From: Pseudochrobactrum saccharolyticum
GTDB lineage: Bacteria; Pseudomonadota; Alphaproteobacteria; Rhizobiales; Rhizobiaceae
Assembly: GCF_008801715.1 (NCBI RefSeq)
Contig: NZ_VZPG01000001.1
Location: 1,397,589 to 1,461,588, forward strand
Direction: 5' to 3'
DNA length: 64,000 nt
A model generated the notes under the pieces. It saw nothing but the letters and a program-made list of their open reading frames with translations. It searched no databases and was not told where the DNA came from. How positions within the stretch are numbered: position 1 is the stretch's first letter; every line of letters begins with the position of its first letter. Made by a program: the position numbers and the translations under genes. This document shows, in pieces, positions 9,159 through 18,188 of the stretch.

Positions 9159-10271
9159 ATGATGAACGATTTCGCGAAAGCTCAACGCCCGACACCTAAA
9201 GCCGGCGTCATGGATATTGCTGCTTATGTTCCTGGCAAAGCCACCGTTCACGGTGTTGCCAAAGTGCACAAGCTGTCTGCCAATGAAAGCCCGCTGGGTG
9301 CAAGCCCGCATGCTGTTGAAGCCTATCGTGCAACCGATCATTATCTGAGCTCTTATCCGGACGGCGAAGTCATTGCGCTGCGTCAGGCCATTGCGGAAAC
9401 GCAAGGCCTGAATATTGAGAATATTCTCTGCGGCAACGGTTCGGATGAATTGCTCGGCCTGTTGTGCCAGACCTATCTGGCACCGGGTGATGAAGCGATT
9501 TTCACCGATCACGGTTTTCTGGTCTATAAAATCCAGACATTGGCGGCCGGTGCAAAACCGGTGATCGTGAAAGAAAAGGACACGGTGATTGATGTGGATG
9601 CGGTACTTGCTGCGGTCACAGACAAGACCAAGGTTGTTTTCATCACCAATCCGGGCAATCCGACCGGTACTTATGTCCCGTTTGAGGAAGTGAAGCGCCT
9701 GCATGCCGGCCTGCCGCCGCATGTTCTGCTGGTGCTGGATGCGGCCTATGCGGAATATGTGCGCAAGAATGATTATGATGCAGGTGTGGCCCTGGTCTCT
9801 GCGAGCGACAATGTGGTGATGACCCGCACATTCTCGAAGATTCACGGCCTGCCTGCGCTGCGTATCGGCTGGATGTATGCACCATTGCATGTCACAGACG
9901 CGGTGAACCGTGTGCGCGGACCTTTCAACATGAACAGCGCGGCGATTGCTGCCGGTACTGCGGCAATCCGCGACCGCGATCATGTGCAGAAAGCCTGTGC
10001 GTTCAATGCGGAATGGGCGCAGTGGCTGACAGACGAGTTCACCAAGCTCGGTCTGAAAGTTACACCTTCAGTCACCAATTTCCTGCTGGTGCATTTCCCT
10101 GACACACAGAACAAGTCTGCCGCCAAAGCGGACGTATATCTGCAGTCCAAGGGATATATTCTGCGTCGCGTGACATCCTATGGCTTCCCTGAAGCCCTGC
10201 GGATGAGCATCGGCTCGGAAGAAGCCAATCGCGGTGTGATTGCCGCTCTCACAGAATTTTTGAAGTCCTGA
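9159..10271 (+). CDS. hisC: Histidinol-phosphate aminotransferase
   Basis: This is a PLP-dependent fold-type I aminotransferase that makes histidinol phosphate; paralogues in this order also serve tyrosine and phenylalanine synthesis. The 370 residues show [13 protein letters not shown] near the start, NPGNPTG (about 164-170), DAAYAEY (194-200) and the PLP lysine in RTFSKIHGL (Lys227). Two adjacent ATGs (9159 and 9162) are possible starts. tyrC follows after a single base, so this copy very likely supplies the aromatic transamination step, as in the hisC-tyrC pair of Brucella relatives. Confidence 0.92.
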   Translation: MMNDFAKAQRPTPKAGVMDIAAYVPGKATVHGVAKVHKLSANESPLGASPHAVEAYRATDHYLSSYPDGEVIALRQAIAETQGLNIENILCGNGSDELLGLLCQTYLAPGDEAIFTDHGFLVYKIQTLAAGAKPVIVKEKDTVIDVDAVLAAVTDKTKVVFITNPGNPTGTYVPFEEVKRLHAGLPPHVLLVLDAAYAEYVRKNDYDAGVALVSASDNVVMTRTFSKIHGLPALRIGWMYAPLHVTDAVNRVRGPFNMNSAAIAAGTAAIRDRDHVQKACAFNAEWAQWLTDEFTKLGLKVTPSVTNFLLVHFPDTQNKSAAKADVYLQSKGYILRRVTSYGFPEALRMSIGSEEANRGVIAALTEFLKS

Positions 10272-10272
10272 T

Positions 10273-11202
10273 ATGTCTGATATTCATTTTAATAAAATTG
10301 CGCTGATCGGTATTGGTCTGATCGGTTCGTCGCTGGCTCGTGTCATCCGCCGTGAAGGTCTGGCTGGTCATATTGCTATTGCTACTCGCAGTCCTGAAAC
10401 GCTGAAACGCGCGGAAGAACTGGGGCTGGGCGACAGTTACACCACGGATAATGCGGTTGCGGTGCAAGATGCTGATCTGGTGATTGTATCTGTGCCGGTT
10501 GGCTCGTCCGGTCTGGTTGCGAGCCAGATTGCCGGCAGCCTCAAAGCCGGTGCGATTGTCACCGATGTGGGCTCTACAAAAGGCTCGGTGATTGCGCAGA
10601 TGCAGCCGGAATTGCCGGATCATGTGCATTTCATTCCGGGACATCCGATTGCCGGTACCGAATATTCAGGGCCGGATGCAGGCTTTGCTGATCTGTTCAT
10701 CAACCGCTGGTGCATTCTCACACCGCTGCCGGATACGGATGCAGATGCGCTGGCAAAACTCAATGCGTTCTGGGAAGCCTGCGGTTCCAAAACAGACCAG
10801 ATGGATCCGCAGCATCATGATCTGGTATTAGCGATCGTTTCGCATCTGCCGCATATCATTGCCTATAATATTGTTGGTACGGCCAATGATCTGGAGAAGG
10901 TTACTGAATCAGAAGTGATTAAATATTCGGCTTCCGGTTTCCGTGACTTTACCCGTCTTGCGGCATCGGATCCGACCATGTGGCGCGACGTTTGCCTGCA
11001 TAATAAGGATGCTATTCTGGAAATGCTTGGGCGTTTTTCGGAAGATCTGGCCTCATTGCAGCGGGCAATCCGCTGGAGTGACGGCGATGCCTTGTTTGAC
11101 CTGTTTACGCGTACCCGCGCAATCCGCCGTGGCATTATTGATGCCGGTCAGGAAGTGGATGCACCGAACTTTGGCCGCGAAGCTGCAAGCAAGCAAAAGT
11201 AA
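10273..11202 (+). CDS. tyrC: Prephenate/cyclohexadienyl dehydrogenase
   Basis: The enzyme oxidatively decarboxylates prephenate or arogenate in tyrosine synthesis. The protein has 309 residues with the NAD(P)-binding GIGLIGSSLARV motif at about 13-24. The catalytic HPIAGTEYSGP block (around 122-132) follows, then the helical dimerisation domain. There is no fused chorismate mutase or ACT domain, which matches the TyrC/TyrAc form of Rhizobiales. The start codon lies one base after the hisC stop, so the two genes are co-translated. Confidence 0.92.
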   Translation: MSDIHFNKIALIGIGLIGSSLARVIRREGLAGHIAIATRSPETLKRAEELGLGDSYTTDNAVAVQDADLVIVSVPVGSSGLVASQIAGSLKAGAIVTDVGSTKGSVIAQMQPELPDHVHFIPGHPIAGTEYSGPDAGFADLFINRWCILTPLPDTDADALAKLNAFWEACGSKTDQMDPQHHDLVLAIVSHLPHIIAYNIVGTANDLEKVTESEVIKYSASGFRDFTRLAASDPTMWRDVCLHNKDAILEMLGRFSEDLASLQRAIRWSDGDALFDLFTRTRAIRRGIIDAGQEVDAPNFGREAASKQK

Positions 11203-11265
11203 TATGCTAGGCTGCAAGCAAGCTAATAAATACGTGAGGCTGTTGCTTTGTTTAAATTAAAAATG

Positions 11266-11293
11266 AAAAACCCGCCATTCCGGCGGGTTTTTT
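11266..11293. terminator. Bidirectional terminator between tyrC and DUF2125 gene
   Basis: A CCCGCC/GGCGGG stem with a short loop is flanked by an A5 run on the left and a T6 run on the right, so it can end both converging transcripts. Confidence 0.85.
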
Positions 11294-11296
11294 GCA

Positions 11297-12313
11297 TTAA
11301 AGGCGCGGTACGCGTCCCAGCGGGATAAAGCCGGCGCTGATTTTGCCTTCTTTGATGACTACCGGAACAATCGTTGCTCCTGTTTCATCTTTCGGCATGG
11401 AGCCGAGAGCAAAAACCACCGTATTGATATTTTTAGCCTGATCGGGAAAGGCGGCCTGCAATGTCTGGCCGATTGCCGGAGCATTGGTCAGACGGATTTT
11501 CAGATCCGCATTGGCCAGCCCTTCGCTGTCGACAGCAAGCGGGCCGCTGATGCTGATGCTGGCGCCGGACGGCAGCAGAAACAGCATCTGATTAAGCTGC
11601 AAGGATTTTCCGCGCAGCAGACTGCCGCTTTCATCAGGCTCTTTGAAGGCTGCGAGGCTTGCCGGAGAGGTGATATCAATCAGACCGTCGAGCTCCGGCA
11701 GGGCAGCCAGAGATTTGTCGCCGGTGAGGCGCAGATCATCAAAGGTCATTTTGGCCTGAAGCGGCTCTTCAAGACTGTTGAGATCAAATTGCAGGCCGAG
11801 CAAAGAGAGTGTTGCCGGTGCAGCCGCATTTTCAGCGGTCACAGTTTGCACGCGCAGATTATCGGCACTGAGGCTGATATTCTGTGGCGAACGGCCGTCA
11901 ATGCGCGCAGATGCTTTGAGATTGTCCCAATCTGCTTTCAACGGGTCAGCGCCGGACATTGCAAGTGCCGCAGGGCCGGTGAGCTGTGTCTGCACCGTGC
12001 GGAAAGAGAGCAGGGAAGCGCCGACATTTACAGCACTGGTTGCAGCATTCAGCGTCTGATCTTTGTCACGGAAGTTAAAGCCGGAACAGCTGATATACAT
12101 GGAGAAGGGATAGCCGCGTGCCGAGAGGGACTGACATTCCAGCGTTTCGCCCTGACCGGCAGTATTGGCTAGCTCAGTGCGAACGCGGTCTTTGGCCATG
12201 GAAGCAAGATAAAACCAGCCCGCCGTGTATAAAATGACGATGACCAGAGCAAAGAGAATGCCCCATGTCATGCGTTTTGAGCTTTGCGGGTTAGGACGCG
12301 ATTTAGCTACCAT
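11297..12313 (-). CDS. DUF2125 domain-containing membrane-anchored protein
   Basis: The protein has 338 residues with one N-terminal membrane segment (about 17-37) after a basic stretch. A large beta-rich periplasmic region follows, with the family hallmark CQSLSARGYPFSMYISCSGF (two or three cysteines near 58-80). It ends close to the tyrC terminator. DUF2125 proteins are conserved in Rhizobiales beside tyrC and a gamma-glutamylcyclotransferase, as here. No function is established. The overall plan resembles AsmA-like periplasmic lipid-handling proteins, but that is only a guess. Confidence 0.8.
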   Translation of the reverse strand: MVAKSRPNPQSSKRMTWGILFALVIVILYTAGWFYLASMAKDRVRTELANTAGQGETLECQSLSARGYPFSMYISCSGFNFRDKDQTLNAATSAVNVGASLLSFRTVQTQLTGPAALAMSGADPLKADWDNLKASARIDGRSPQNISLSADNLRVQTVTAENAAAPATLSLLGLQFDLNSLEEPLQAKMTFDDLRLTGDKSLAALPELDGLIDITSPASLAAFKEPDESGSLLRGKSLQLNQMLFLLPSGASISISGPLAVDSEGLANADLKIRLTNAPAIGQTLQAAFPDQAKNINTVVFALGSMPKDETGATIVPVVIKEGKISAGFIPLGRVPRL

Positions 12314-12577
12314 AGCTATGCCTCTCAGATTTCAAAGGGCATTCTGCTGACAGGGCAGAAGAACTCTTCTATAATCTTTTTATTCACAATGCCGCGCTGA
12401 CAACACATCATGCGGTATTGTTTTGCAGATAAAAGTCATTCGGCGGTACATTTTTCTACACAAAATCATGCCGGAAAAATGTTTGCCTGTTGGGAAATGC
12501 GGGACACAGGGTGTAAACTATATGCCTGTGCATTCTATGCATTATATGAATTTGGCGAGACAAGCAAAAGCAAACAA

Positions 12578-13165
12578 ATGACCCCAATGGATAGTTCACA
12601 CACGGATTTCGTGTTCCAGAATAATGTGGCTGATTCCGGTTCTGACTTCTGGGTCTTCGGTTACGGGTCACTGATGTGGCGGCCGGGTTTTGACAGTGCC
12701 GAGAATATTCCGGCGCTGCTGACAGGCTTCAGCCGGTCTTTATGCATCTATTCTCATGTTTATCGCGGTACGCCTGAATTGCCGGGGCTGGTGCTGGGTC
12801 TGAACAGCGGCGGCTTCTGCCACGGACAGGCATTTCGCGTGACAGCGGACAACAGATTGCCGGTGATGAACTATCTGCGTGAACGTGAACAGATCAGCGG
12901 TGTTTATGTGGAAAAATGGCTGACGGTTGAACTGGCAGACGGCCGCGATGTCGAAGCATTGGTCTATGTGGCCGATCCCTTGCATAAACAATATGCAGGC
13001 GGTCTCAGTGCTGAGGATATGGCTTTGCTTGTCCGGCGCGCCAGTGGTCAGGCCGGACCAAACCGCGATTATGTTGCCAATACTGCCCGTCATTTACAGG
13101 CAATGGATATCTGGGATGAGCGGCTGGAAGCTGTTTTAAAGCTGCTGGATAATCATACAGACTGA
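12578..13165 (+). CDS. Gamma-glutamylcyclotransferase, ChaC-like
   Basis: This is a predicted glutathione-degrading enzyme that releases 5-oxoproline from gamma-glutamyl peptides. The active-site FGYGSLMWRPGF motif lies at about residues 26-37 of the chosen start. The acidic residue expected to act in catalysis is in the LREREQISGVY segment. The open frame extends 168 bases upstream, but the region before FWVFGYGSL is not conserved in the family. The ATG at 12578 is chosen, giving 195 aa; 12587 is also possible. No strong ribosome binding site precedes either. It is divergent from the DUF2125 gene. Confidence 0.85.
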   Translation: MTPMDSSHTDFVFQNNVADSGSDFWVFGYGSLMWRPGFDSAENIPALLTGFSRSLCIYSHVYRGTPELPGLVLGLNSGGFCHGQAFRVTADNRLPVMNYLREREQISGVYVEKWLTVELADGRDVEALVYVADPLHKQYAGGLSAEDMALLVRRASGQAGPNRDYVANTARHLQAMDIWDERLEAVLKLLDNHTD

Positions 13166-13316
13166 CAGGATTGATAGTTTTACCCGATCTTTGACTGACT
13201 TTTTCCGGTCTGTGATCTTGTGAATAGCAAGAGCGCTGTTTAAATGTGTCTCAACCTTTGCCCGTGCTGATACAAGCACCGGTGCAATGAACAGTCCGAC
13301 TGAGTAGGAGACATTT

Positions 13317-13610
13317 ATGCTCGCAATTTTGCAAACCGTTGATCTGGCGCTGGATATTTATACCTGGATCATCATTGCCAGTGCGGTGTTTTCCTGGCTG
13401 TATGCTTTTAACGTGGTCAATTCACGCAACCGCTTTGTCGCCTCGATCGGTGAGTTTCTTTACAAGGTGACAGAACCTGCATTGCGACCTATCCGTAAAA
13501 TTTTGCCGGATCTCGGCGGTATTGATATTTCGCCGATTGTTCTGCTGCTGGCGATCTTCTTTGTCCGCCGCTTCATGTGGACGACATTGGCTCCGATGCT
13601 CTTAAGCTAA
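13317..13610 (+). CDS. YggT family membrane protein
   Basis: The 97-residue inner-membrane protein has two hydrophobic segments (about 5-32 and 70-90). The conserved [13 protein letters not shown] motif sits between them, which is the YggT signature. AGGAG lies a few bases before the ATG. Family members are linked to osmotic stress and to membrane-protein assembly near cell-division genes, with no defined biochemical activity. A bidirectional terminator separates it from the convergent ppa gene. Confidence 0.88.
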   Translation: MLAILQTVDLALDIYTWIIIASAVFSWLYAFNVVNSRNRFVASIGEFLYKVTEPALRPIRKILPDLGGIDISPIVLLLAIFFVRRFMWTTLAPMLLS

Positions 13611-13615
13611 TCAAT

Positions 13616-13643
13616 AAAAAACCCGCTTGAAAGCGGGTTTTTT
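13616..13643. terminator. Bidirectional terminator between yggT and ppa
   Basis: An AAAAACCCGCTT/AAGCGGGTTTTT stem with a two-base loop has A and T runs on both sides. Confidence 0.88.
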
Positions 13644-13694
13644 ATTATCTGTGATTGAAAATCCGGCCACTTGGGAGATTGGCCAGTTTTTCAA

Positions 13695-14228
13695 TTATTT
13701 CGCGTTTTTAGCGCGTTCGATCGCTTCAACGATGAATTTACGTGCGTAATCTTCATCGCCCCAGTCGCCGATCTTTACCCATTTGCCTGGCTCCAGATCT
13801 TTGTAATGTTCAAAGAAATGAGCAATCTGCTGCAGAGTGATTTCCGGCAGATCGGTGTAGTTATGAACTTTTTCATAACGACGGGTCAGCTTTGGTGACG
13901 GTACGGCGATGATTTTTTCATCTTTACCGGCATTGTCTTCCATCACGAGAACGCCGATCGGGCGAACATTGATGACGCAGCCCGGAATCAGCGGACGGGT
14001 GTTGCAAACCAGAACGTCAATCGGGTCGCCATCTTCCGACAGAGTGTGCGGAACAAAGCCGTAATTGCCCGGATAGGTCATTGGTGTGTAGAGAAAACGG
14101 TCGACGATCAGAGCGCCGGCGCTTTTGTCCATCTCGTATTTGATCGGATGACCACCGACCGGTACTTCGATAATGACGTTAACGTCTTCAGGAGGGTTGG
14201 AGCCGATGGAAATGGCATCGATATTCAT
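13695..14228 (-). CDS. ppa: Inorganic pyrophosphatase
   Basis: This soluble family I pyrophosphatase drives biosynthetic reactions by hydrolysing PPi. The 177 residues match the usual length. The signature DGDPIDVLV (about 66-74) contains the metal-binding aspartates, and [10 protein letters not shown] (97-106) supplies further active-site residues. [12 protein letters not shown] precedes them. It is a single gene with its own promoter, facing the yggT terminator. Confidence 0.95.
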   Translation of the reverse strand: MNIDAISIGSNPPEDVNVIIEVPVGGHPIKYEMDKSAGALIVDRFLYTPMTYPGNYGFVPHTLSEDGDPIDVLVCNTRPLIPGCVINVRPIGVLVMEDNAGKDEKIIAVPSPKLTRRYEKVHNYTDLPEITLQQIAHFFEHYKDLEPGKWVKIGDWGDEDYARKFIVEAIERAKNAK

Positions 14229-14340
14229 GGGCGTGTCCTTTCATTTGGCGTTCTGATATCGGTTTTCGTGAAACCGTGCAACAAAAACGCAATTTCAGAT
14301 AAAGCGGCTTATTGTCATGTTCGTGAAATTCTGAGCGCTG

Positions 14341-15150
14341 TTATGCCTTTGTTTCAGCCTCATTGCGCTGCGCCTGCAATTCCGCGAGGCGGGCTTTGGC
14401 TGTCGGCGGCATAGGCGGCGCATTATTATCCTGTGAGGCATGTACCAGAAATTCGTCACAAGCTGTTTCTGTGGCTTCAATCAGACGCTGCAAAAAGACT
14501 TCCTTATCCAGACCCGCTTCAATCGGCGGCAGAATACGGCAACGGATGGTGCCGGGATAGCGCAGGAATTTGCGGCGCGGCCAGTACAGACCGGCATTAT
14601 GGGCAATTGGCACGACCGGCAGACCGAGATTGGCATAGAGATGGACGACACCATATTTATAGGCCGGTGGCGCACCGGGTGCGCGGCGTGTGCCCTCCGG
14701 ATAGATCATGATCTGGCGCCCGTCAGCAATGGCTTCCTGCGTGCCGCCGGAAATGGAATGCAAAGCTTTGATCCCCGTACCGCGATCAACAGGGATCATT
14801 TTCATTTTCTTCAGATACCAGCCGAATAGCGGAATACGCATCAGGTCGCGTTTGAGAATATAAACCGGATCGGGCGTGTAAGACAAAAACGCATAAACAT
14901 CCCAGAAAGACTGGTGTTTTGGTGCGCAAATATAGGCGCCTTCCGGCAGGTTTTCTGCCCCTTCGACCACAAAATCGGTGCCGACAATATATTTTTGCAG
15001 AAACAGATTGGAGCGTGCCCAGAATTTAGGGACGATCCATGCTTTTTTGCGCGGCAAAATCAAAGTGAGCGGTAAAAACAGGATCATCTGTATGATCAGA
15101 CTGATATAGAAAGCCAGATTAAACAGCACTGACCGGATGACTATGATCAT
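14341..15150 (-). CDS. plsC: 1-acyl-sn-glycerol-3-phosphate acyltransferase, PlsC-like
   Basis: The enzyme is predicted to acylate lysophosphatidic acid in phospholipid synthesis at the inner membrane. The 269 residues begin with a hydrophobic segment (about 5-32). The catalytic H-x4-D motif is in APKHQSFWD (His79, Asp84), and the acceptor-binding EGTRRAPG motif is at 151-158. VPIAHNAGLYW matches a later conserved block. Rhizobiales carry several PlsC paralogues, some making ornithine lipids, so the exact substrate is uncertain. The C-terminal 25 residues are Ala/Glu-rich and probably flexible. Confidence 0.85.
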   Translation of the reverse strand: MIIVIRSVLFNLAFYISLIIQMILFLPLTLILPRKKAWIVPKFWARSNLFLQKYIVGTDFVVEGAENLPEGAYICAPKHQSFWDVYAFLSYTPDPVYILKRDLMRIPLFGWYLKKMKMIPVDRGTGIKALHSISGGTQEAIADGRQIMIYPEGTRRAPGAPPAYKYGVVHLYANLGLPVVPIAHNAGLYWPRRKFLRYPGTIRCRILPPIEAGLDKEVFLQRLIEATETACDEFLVHASQDNNAPPMPPTAKARLAELQAQRNEAETKA

Positions 15151-15285
15151 ATCTTGTATCAGCCTTTTAATACGTGCATGACAGGTAAAATAGCTCGGTT
15201 TTAAACAGAGCGGTTCTTCAAATAGAAGAAAAATCAGCGCTTATCAATTCCGGACATCATTGCGTATCGATCAGCAACTTGTGTT

Positions 15286-16014
15286 TTAATCATTTTGGCT
15301 GAGACTGATATGCGCAAGAGCGCCAATATATTTGACATATTCGGTAAATAACACGCGCAGCGTATCGCCCTGACGCATCCAGTTATTGTTTTTCAGATCG
15401 CTGTTAATGACCGGATAGGGCAGGAGTTCGACATTACCGACCTGCCGTGACAATTCCAGAATTGAGCGTGGAATGTGGTAATTATTGGTTACAATGAATA
15501 TGCGCTTGTAATTATGCTGTTTAATCCATTTGGCGCTTTCAACCGCATTGCCGATTGTGTTGAGTGCCGTACGATCGAGATCTACGCAGCAGGCAAATAA
15601 AGCCGGATCCGTTCTGGTAACACGCTGCAAGGCCTCGCGTTTGGTAGACGGATGAACGCCGCTGATCAGCAGCCGTTCTCCGCGTTTCTCTGCCAGCAGT
15701 TCCAGTGCGACTTCAATACGGGATTTCCCGCCGGTCAGAACGATAATCGCATCGGCTTTCTGATCGGCAGGTGGTGCCTGCAAATTGCTGACATGCTCGC
15801 TGAAAATGACAAATCCGATGCCGAGAGCAACGATCAATGAGAACAGGACAACCGCGACCGGCGGGATGCGTCTGCGCAGGCGCTTCAGCCAATGGCGAAT
15901 AAAGCCGTCTTTAGAGATATGCACGGATGCTTCGCGGCCGGTTGTTTCTGCCGGTCGTTCGTCATTCTGCCGGTTTTGTTCCGCAGTGGCTGAAGCATTG
16001 TTTTGCACATGCAT
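15286..16014 (-). CDS. YdcF family protein (DUF218)
   Basis: The protein has 242 residues: a hydrophilic N-terminus of about 50, one membrane segment (about 53-72), then the DUF218 domain. The domain carries the typical DAIIVLTGGKSRIEVALELL start (quoted to 20 residues), followed by LLISGVHPST and IVTNNYHIPRS. Family members include E. coli SanA/ElyC-type envelope proteins connected with barrier function. The domain should lie in the periplasm. It is located downstream of ftsEX, with 118 bases between, the same association as in Brucella relatives. Confidence 0.85.
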   Translation of the reverse strand: MHVQNNASATAEQNRQNDERPAETTGREASVHISKDGFIRHWLKRLRRRIPPVAVVLFSLIVALGIGFVIFSEHVSNLQAPPADQKADAIIVLTGGKSRIEVALELLAEKRGERLLISGVHPSTKREALQRVTRTDPALFACCVDLDRTALNTIGNAVESAKWIKQHNYKRIFIVTNNYHIPRSILELSRQVGNVELLPYPVINSDLKNNNWMRQGDTLRVLFTEYVKYIGALAHISLSQND

Positions 16015-16132
16015 TGCCGTTTGGCCTGTTCATTTTCTTGTATCAGCGCAGATTGCTGTAACCTGCGCAAATCAGTCTTATAGTATAGAGCAGACAGGAC
16101 AGCGGAGGAAACTGCTTTGTCCGCTGACTGTC

Positions 16133-17128
16133 CTAATCTTTGCTGCCGCTGATACTGTCCATATCTTTGAGCTGCCGGATCACGGTCAGACGGCTGGTCA
16201 GCATTGTGAGAATGCTGACAATGATAATTGTGGCGGCAATACCGATATAGCCTTCGCGTCCGATGGCAAAACTGCCAAACAAAGCTGCGGCCTGATCGCC
16301 TTCCGGCGTTGCCAGATTGCGGCTGGTCCACCAGGAAACAATCAGAAATACCAGCAAGGCCGCCGCGCCGCCGTAACAGGCACCTTTGAGTGCTGTGCGG
16401 AAGAAATGCCATTCAAATTCACGGGCAACAAAGCGGGCTTCTGCACCGATAAAATGCAGCACTTCAATAATATGGCTGTTTCCTGCCATCGCGCCACGCG
16501 TGGCAAAAATCACGGTCAGCACTGTGGCAGACAGCATCAGAAACAAGACACCCATACCGATCAGTACGGTTGTGTGCGCCATGGACACCAGACGATCCAC
16601 CCATGTGCGGTGATCATCAAAACTGGCGCCGGGAATATTCTTCTGCAATTCCGAGCGCAGAGTTTCAAAATCCGGTGGATTTTGCTCGTCAATTGTCACC
16701 ACCACGAGGCGGGGTACCGGCAATTCGTCAATGTCCAGACCGGTGCCGAGCCATGGTTCCAGCAGGCGTGCTGTAGCTGCACGGTCAACAATATTGGTGC
16801 CTGTGACACCGGCAAAACCGGATGCAATCTGACTGGCTTGTGCGAGGGCAGCTTCCATATCCTGACCGTCGACCGGCCGGATCTGAATTGTTGCTTCACG
16901 TGAAATCTGGCTCTGCCACTGGGCTGCCGATGCGCGCACCAGACTAACCCCGCCGATAGTGATGCAGGCGAGAAAGGTCATGATTGCGATAACGGTAATC
17001 AGCGTGGTGCCGGAAACACTGACCGGCGGTACAATCGGCGTTGGTCCGCGTTTTTCCCGTTTGCGCTTGCCCAGCAGTTCGAAAAAAATCCCGTGATAAT
17101 GATCAATCGTTGCACGCAGGTCAGCCAT
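16133..17128 (-). CDS. ftsX: Cell division ABC transporter permease FtsX
   Basis: This is the integral membrane partner of FtsE, which couples cytokinesis to activation of septal peptidoglycan hydrolases. The 331 residues have a first membrane segment at about 45-65. A periplasmic loop of roughly 110 residues follows (about 70-180), then three more segments near 185-210, 235-265 and 290-315, the FtsX topology. The cytoplasmic N-terminus is basic. Its start overlaps the 3' end of ftsE by eight bases, so the two are coupled. A parS-like palindrome lies within this coding sequence (16892-16907). Confidence 0.9.
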   Translation of the reverse strand: MADLRATIDHYHGIFFELLGKRKREKRGPTPIVPPVSVSGTTLITVIAIMTFLACITIGGVSLVRASAAQWQSQISREATIQIRPVDGQDMEAALAQASQIASGFAGVTGTNIVDRAATARLLEPWLGTGLDIDELPVPRLVVVTIDEQNPPDFETLRSELQKNIPGASFDDHRTWVDRLVSMAHTTVLIGMGVLFLMLSATVLTVIFATRGAMAGNSHIIEVLHFIGAEARFVAREFEWHFFRTALKGACYGGAAALLVFLIVSWWTSRNLATPEGDQAAALFGSFAIGREGYIGIAATIIIVSILTMLTSRLTVIRQLKDMDSISGSKD

Positions 17129-17780
17129 AAATATCCAGCCTTCCCTGATCGAGAATCATACGGCGCGCATCTACCTGATCCATCAATGTCAGATCATGGG
17201 TGGCGATAATCACTGCAGTGCCGGAACGGTTAAGTTCCGCGAACAGGCGCAGCAGGCGGCGTGCCAGCGGCGGGTCCACATTACCGGTCGGCTCATCGGC
17301 CAGCAGAATTTCCGGCTGGTCAATCAGCGCTCGGGCAATAGCCGCACGTTGTTTTTCACCGCCTGACAGAACCGGTGGCAGCACATGCATACGGTCACCG
17401 AGACCAACCCACTGCATCAGTTCCTGCACTTCATGGCGGTAGGTTGCTTCTTCTTTGCCGCGAACACGCAATGGCAATGAAACATTCTCATAGGTCGTCA
17501 TATGGTCGAGCAGGCGGAAATCCTGAAAGACGATGCCGATACGGCGGCGCAGCAATGGAATTTCACTGCGCTGCATTGTGGAGATGTCTTTGCCGAAAAT
17601 CGTAATCAGGCCGCGTGTCGGTTTCAACGCCATGAAAAGCAGGCGCATCAGCGATGTTTTACCGGCACCTGACGGGCCGGTCAGAAACTGAAAGGAGCGC
17701 GGCGGAATATGAAAGGAAACATCCCGCAGGATTTCCGATCCCATGCCGTACCGTAATCCTACATTTTCAAAGCGAATCAC
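17121..17780 (-). CDS. ftsE: Cell division ATP-binding protein FtsE
   Basis: The protein is the ABC ATPase of the FtsEX divisome complex. The 219 residues show Walker A GPSGAGKTS (35-43), signature LSGGEKQR (138-145), and Walker B followed by EPTGNVDP (about 157-170). The GNVDP ending is characteristic of FtsE/LolD-like subunits. A consensus CtrA-type TTAA-N7-TTAAC site lies 63-77 bases upstream of the start codon, suggesting cell-cycle control. It is first in the ftsE-ftsX pair. Confidence 0.94.
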   Translation of the reverse strand: MIRFENVGLRYGMGSEILRDVSFHIPPRSFQFLTGPSGAGKTSLMRLLFMALKPTRGLITIFGKDISTMQRSEIPLLRRRIGIVFQDFRLLDHMTTYENVSLPLRVRGKEEATYRHEVQELMQWVGLGDRMHVLPPVLSGGEKQRAAIARALIDQPEILLADEPTGNVDPPLARRLLRLFAELNRSGTAVIIATHDLTLMDQVDARRMILDQGRLDIYG

Positions 17781-17842
17781 TGATTATTTTCCCGATGTTT
17801 TTTGCCGGTTTTCTTATGGTTGCCGAACATTGACCCTTGTGG

Positions 17843-17857
17843 TTAATCTCGCGTTAA
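17843..17857 (-). promoter_or_regulatory. Candidate CtrA binding site upstream of ftsEX
   Basis: On the ftsE strand the sequence reads TTAA-CGCGAGA-TTAAC, matching the alphaproteobacterial CtrA consensus TTAA-N7-TTAAC without mismatch. It lies 63 bases before the ftsE start codon. The consensus match is seen directly; binding is inference. Confidence 0.5.
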
Positions 17858-18065
17858 TCTGCATGCAAGTTTGGCATTTTGAGGTTGAAAAAAGAATAGA
17901 AATTTTATGGCGCTTTGTGCACAGACCTGCTGTGTGTAACCGGATAAAACGCAGATTTGATGCGGAACAGGCGTAAATAATGTAAAACTGCCCTTTCAGC
18001 AAAAGGCGTAGTACTGTAACAGCTACTTTTTTCTTGCCGGAGATATTTCGGTTCAAGCAGTTTTA

Positions 18066-18147
18066 GGAAAAGTGGGAACCGCCTCGGCGGGGAAAACAAT
18101 TCACCGGATTGTTTTCTTTTCCCGCTTCGATCCGTTAGAAACTGCGT
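18066..18147. repeat. Dispersed intergenic hairpin element, copy 1 (family C)
   Basis: The core is GCGGG-GAAAACAAT, then TCACCGG, then ATTGTTTTC-TTTT-CCCGC. The result is a long stem with a four-base bulge on one side. A second copy at 47190-47267 keeps the outer GCGGG/CCCGC arm, the CACCGGAT loop, the bulge and the trailing CGATC, while the inner stem bases change in pairs. It sits in the ftsE/hpt intergenic region (17781-18188). Apart from this and the CtrA-like site, that region holds only promoters. Confidence 0.65.
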
Positions 18148-18188
18148 AATATAAAATCCTAGTGCGGATTAAGACCGGAGACGTGTTT

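Noticed and set aside
8982..9983. 333-codon open frame on the minus strand opposite hisC
   Set aside because: It is antisense to a clearly conserved enzyme, has no family motif and is rich in His/Arg/Cys as expected for a shadow frame.
15785..16903. 372-codon open frame on the + strand across ydcF and ftsX
   Set aside because: It covers two recognisable minus-strand genes and their gap; the composition (many Cys, His, Gln) is that of a shadow frame.
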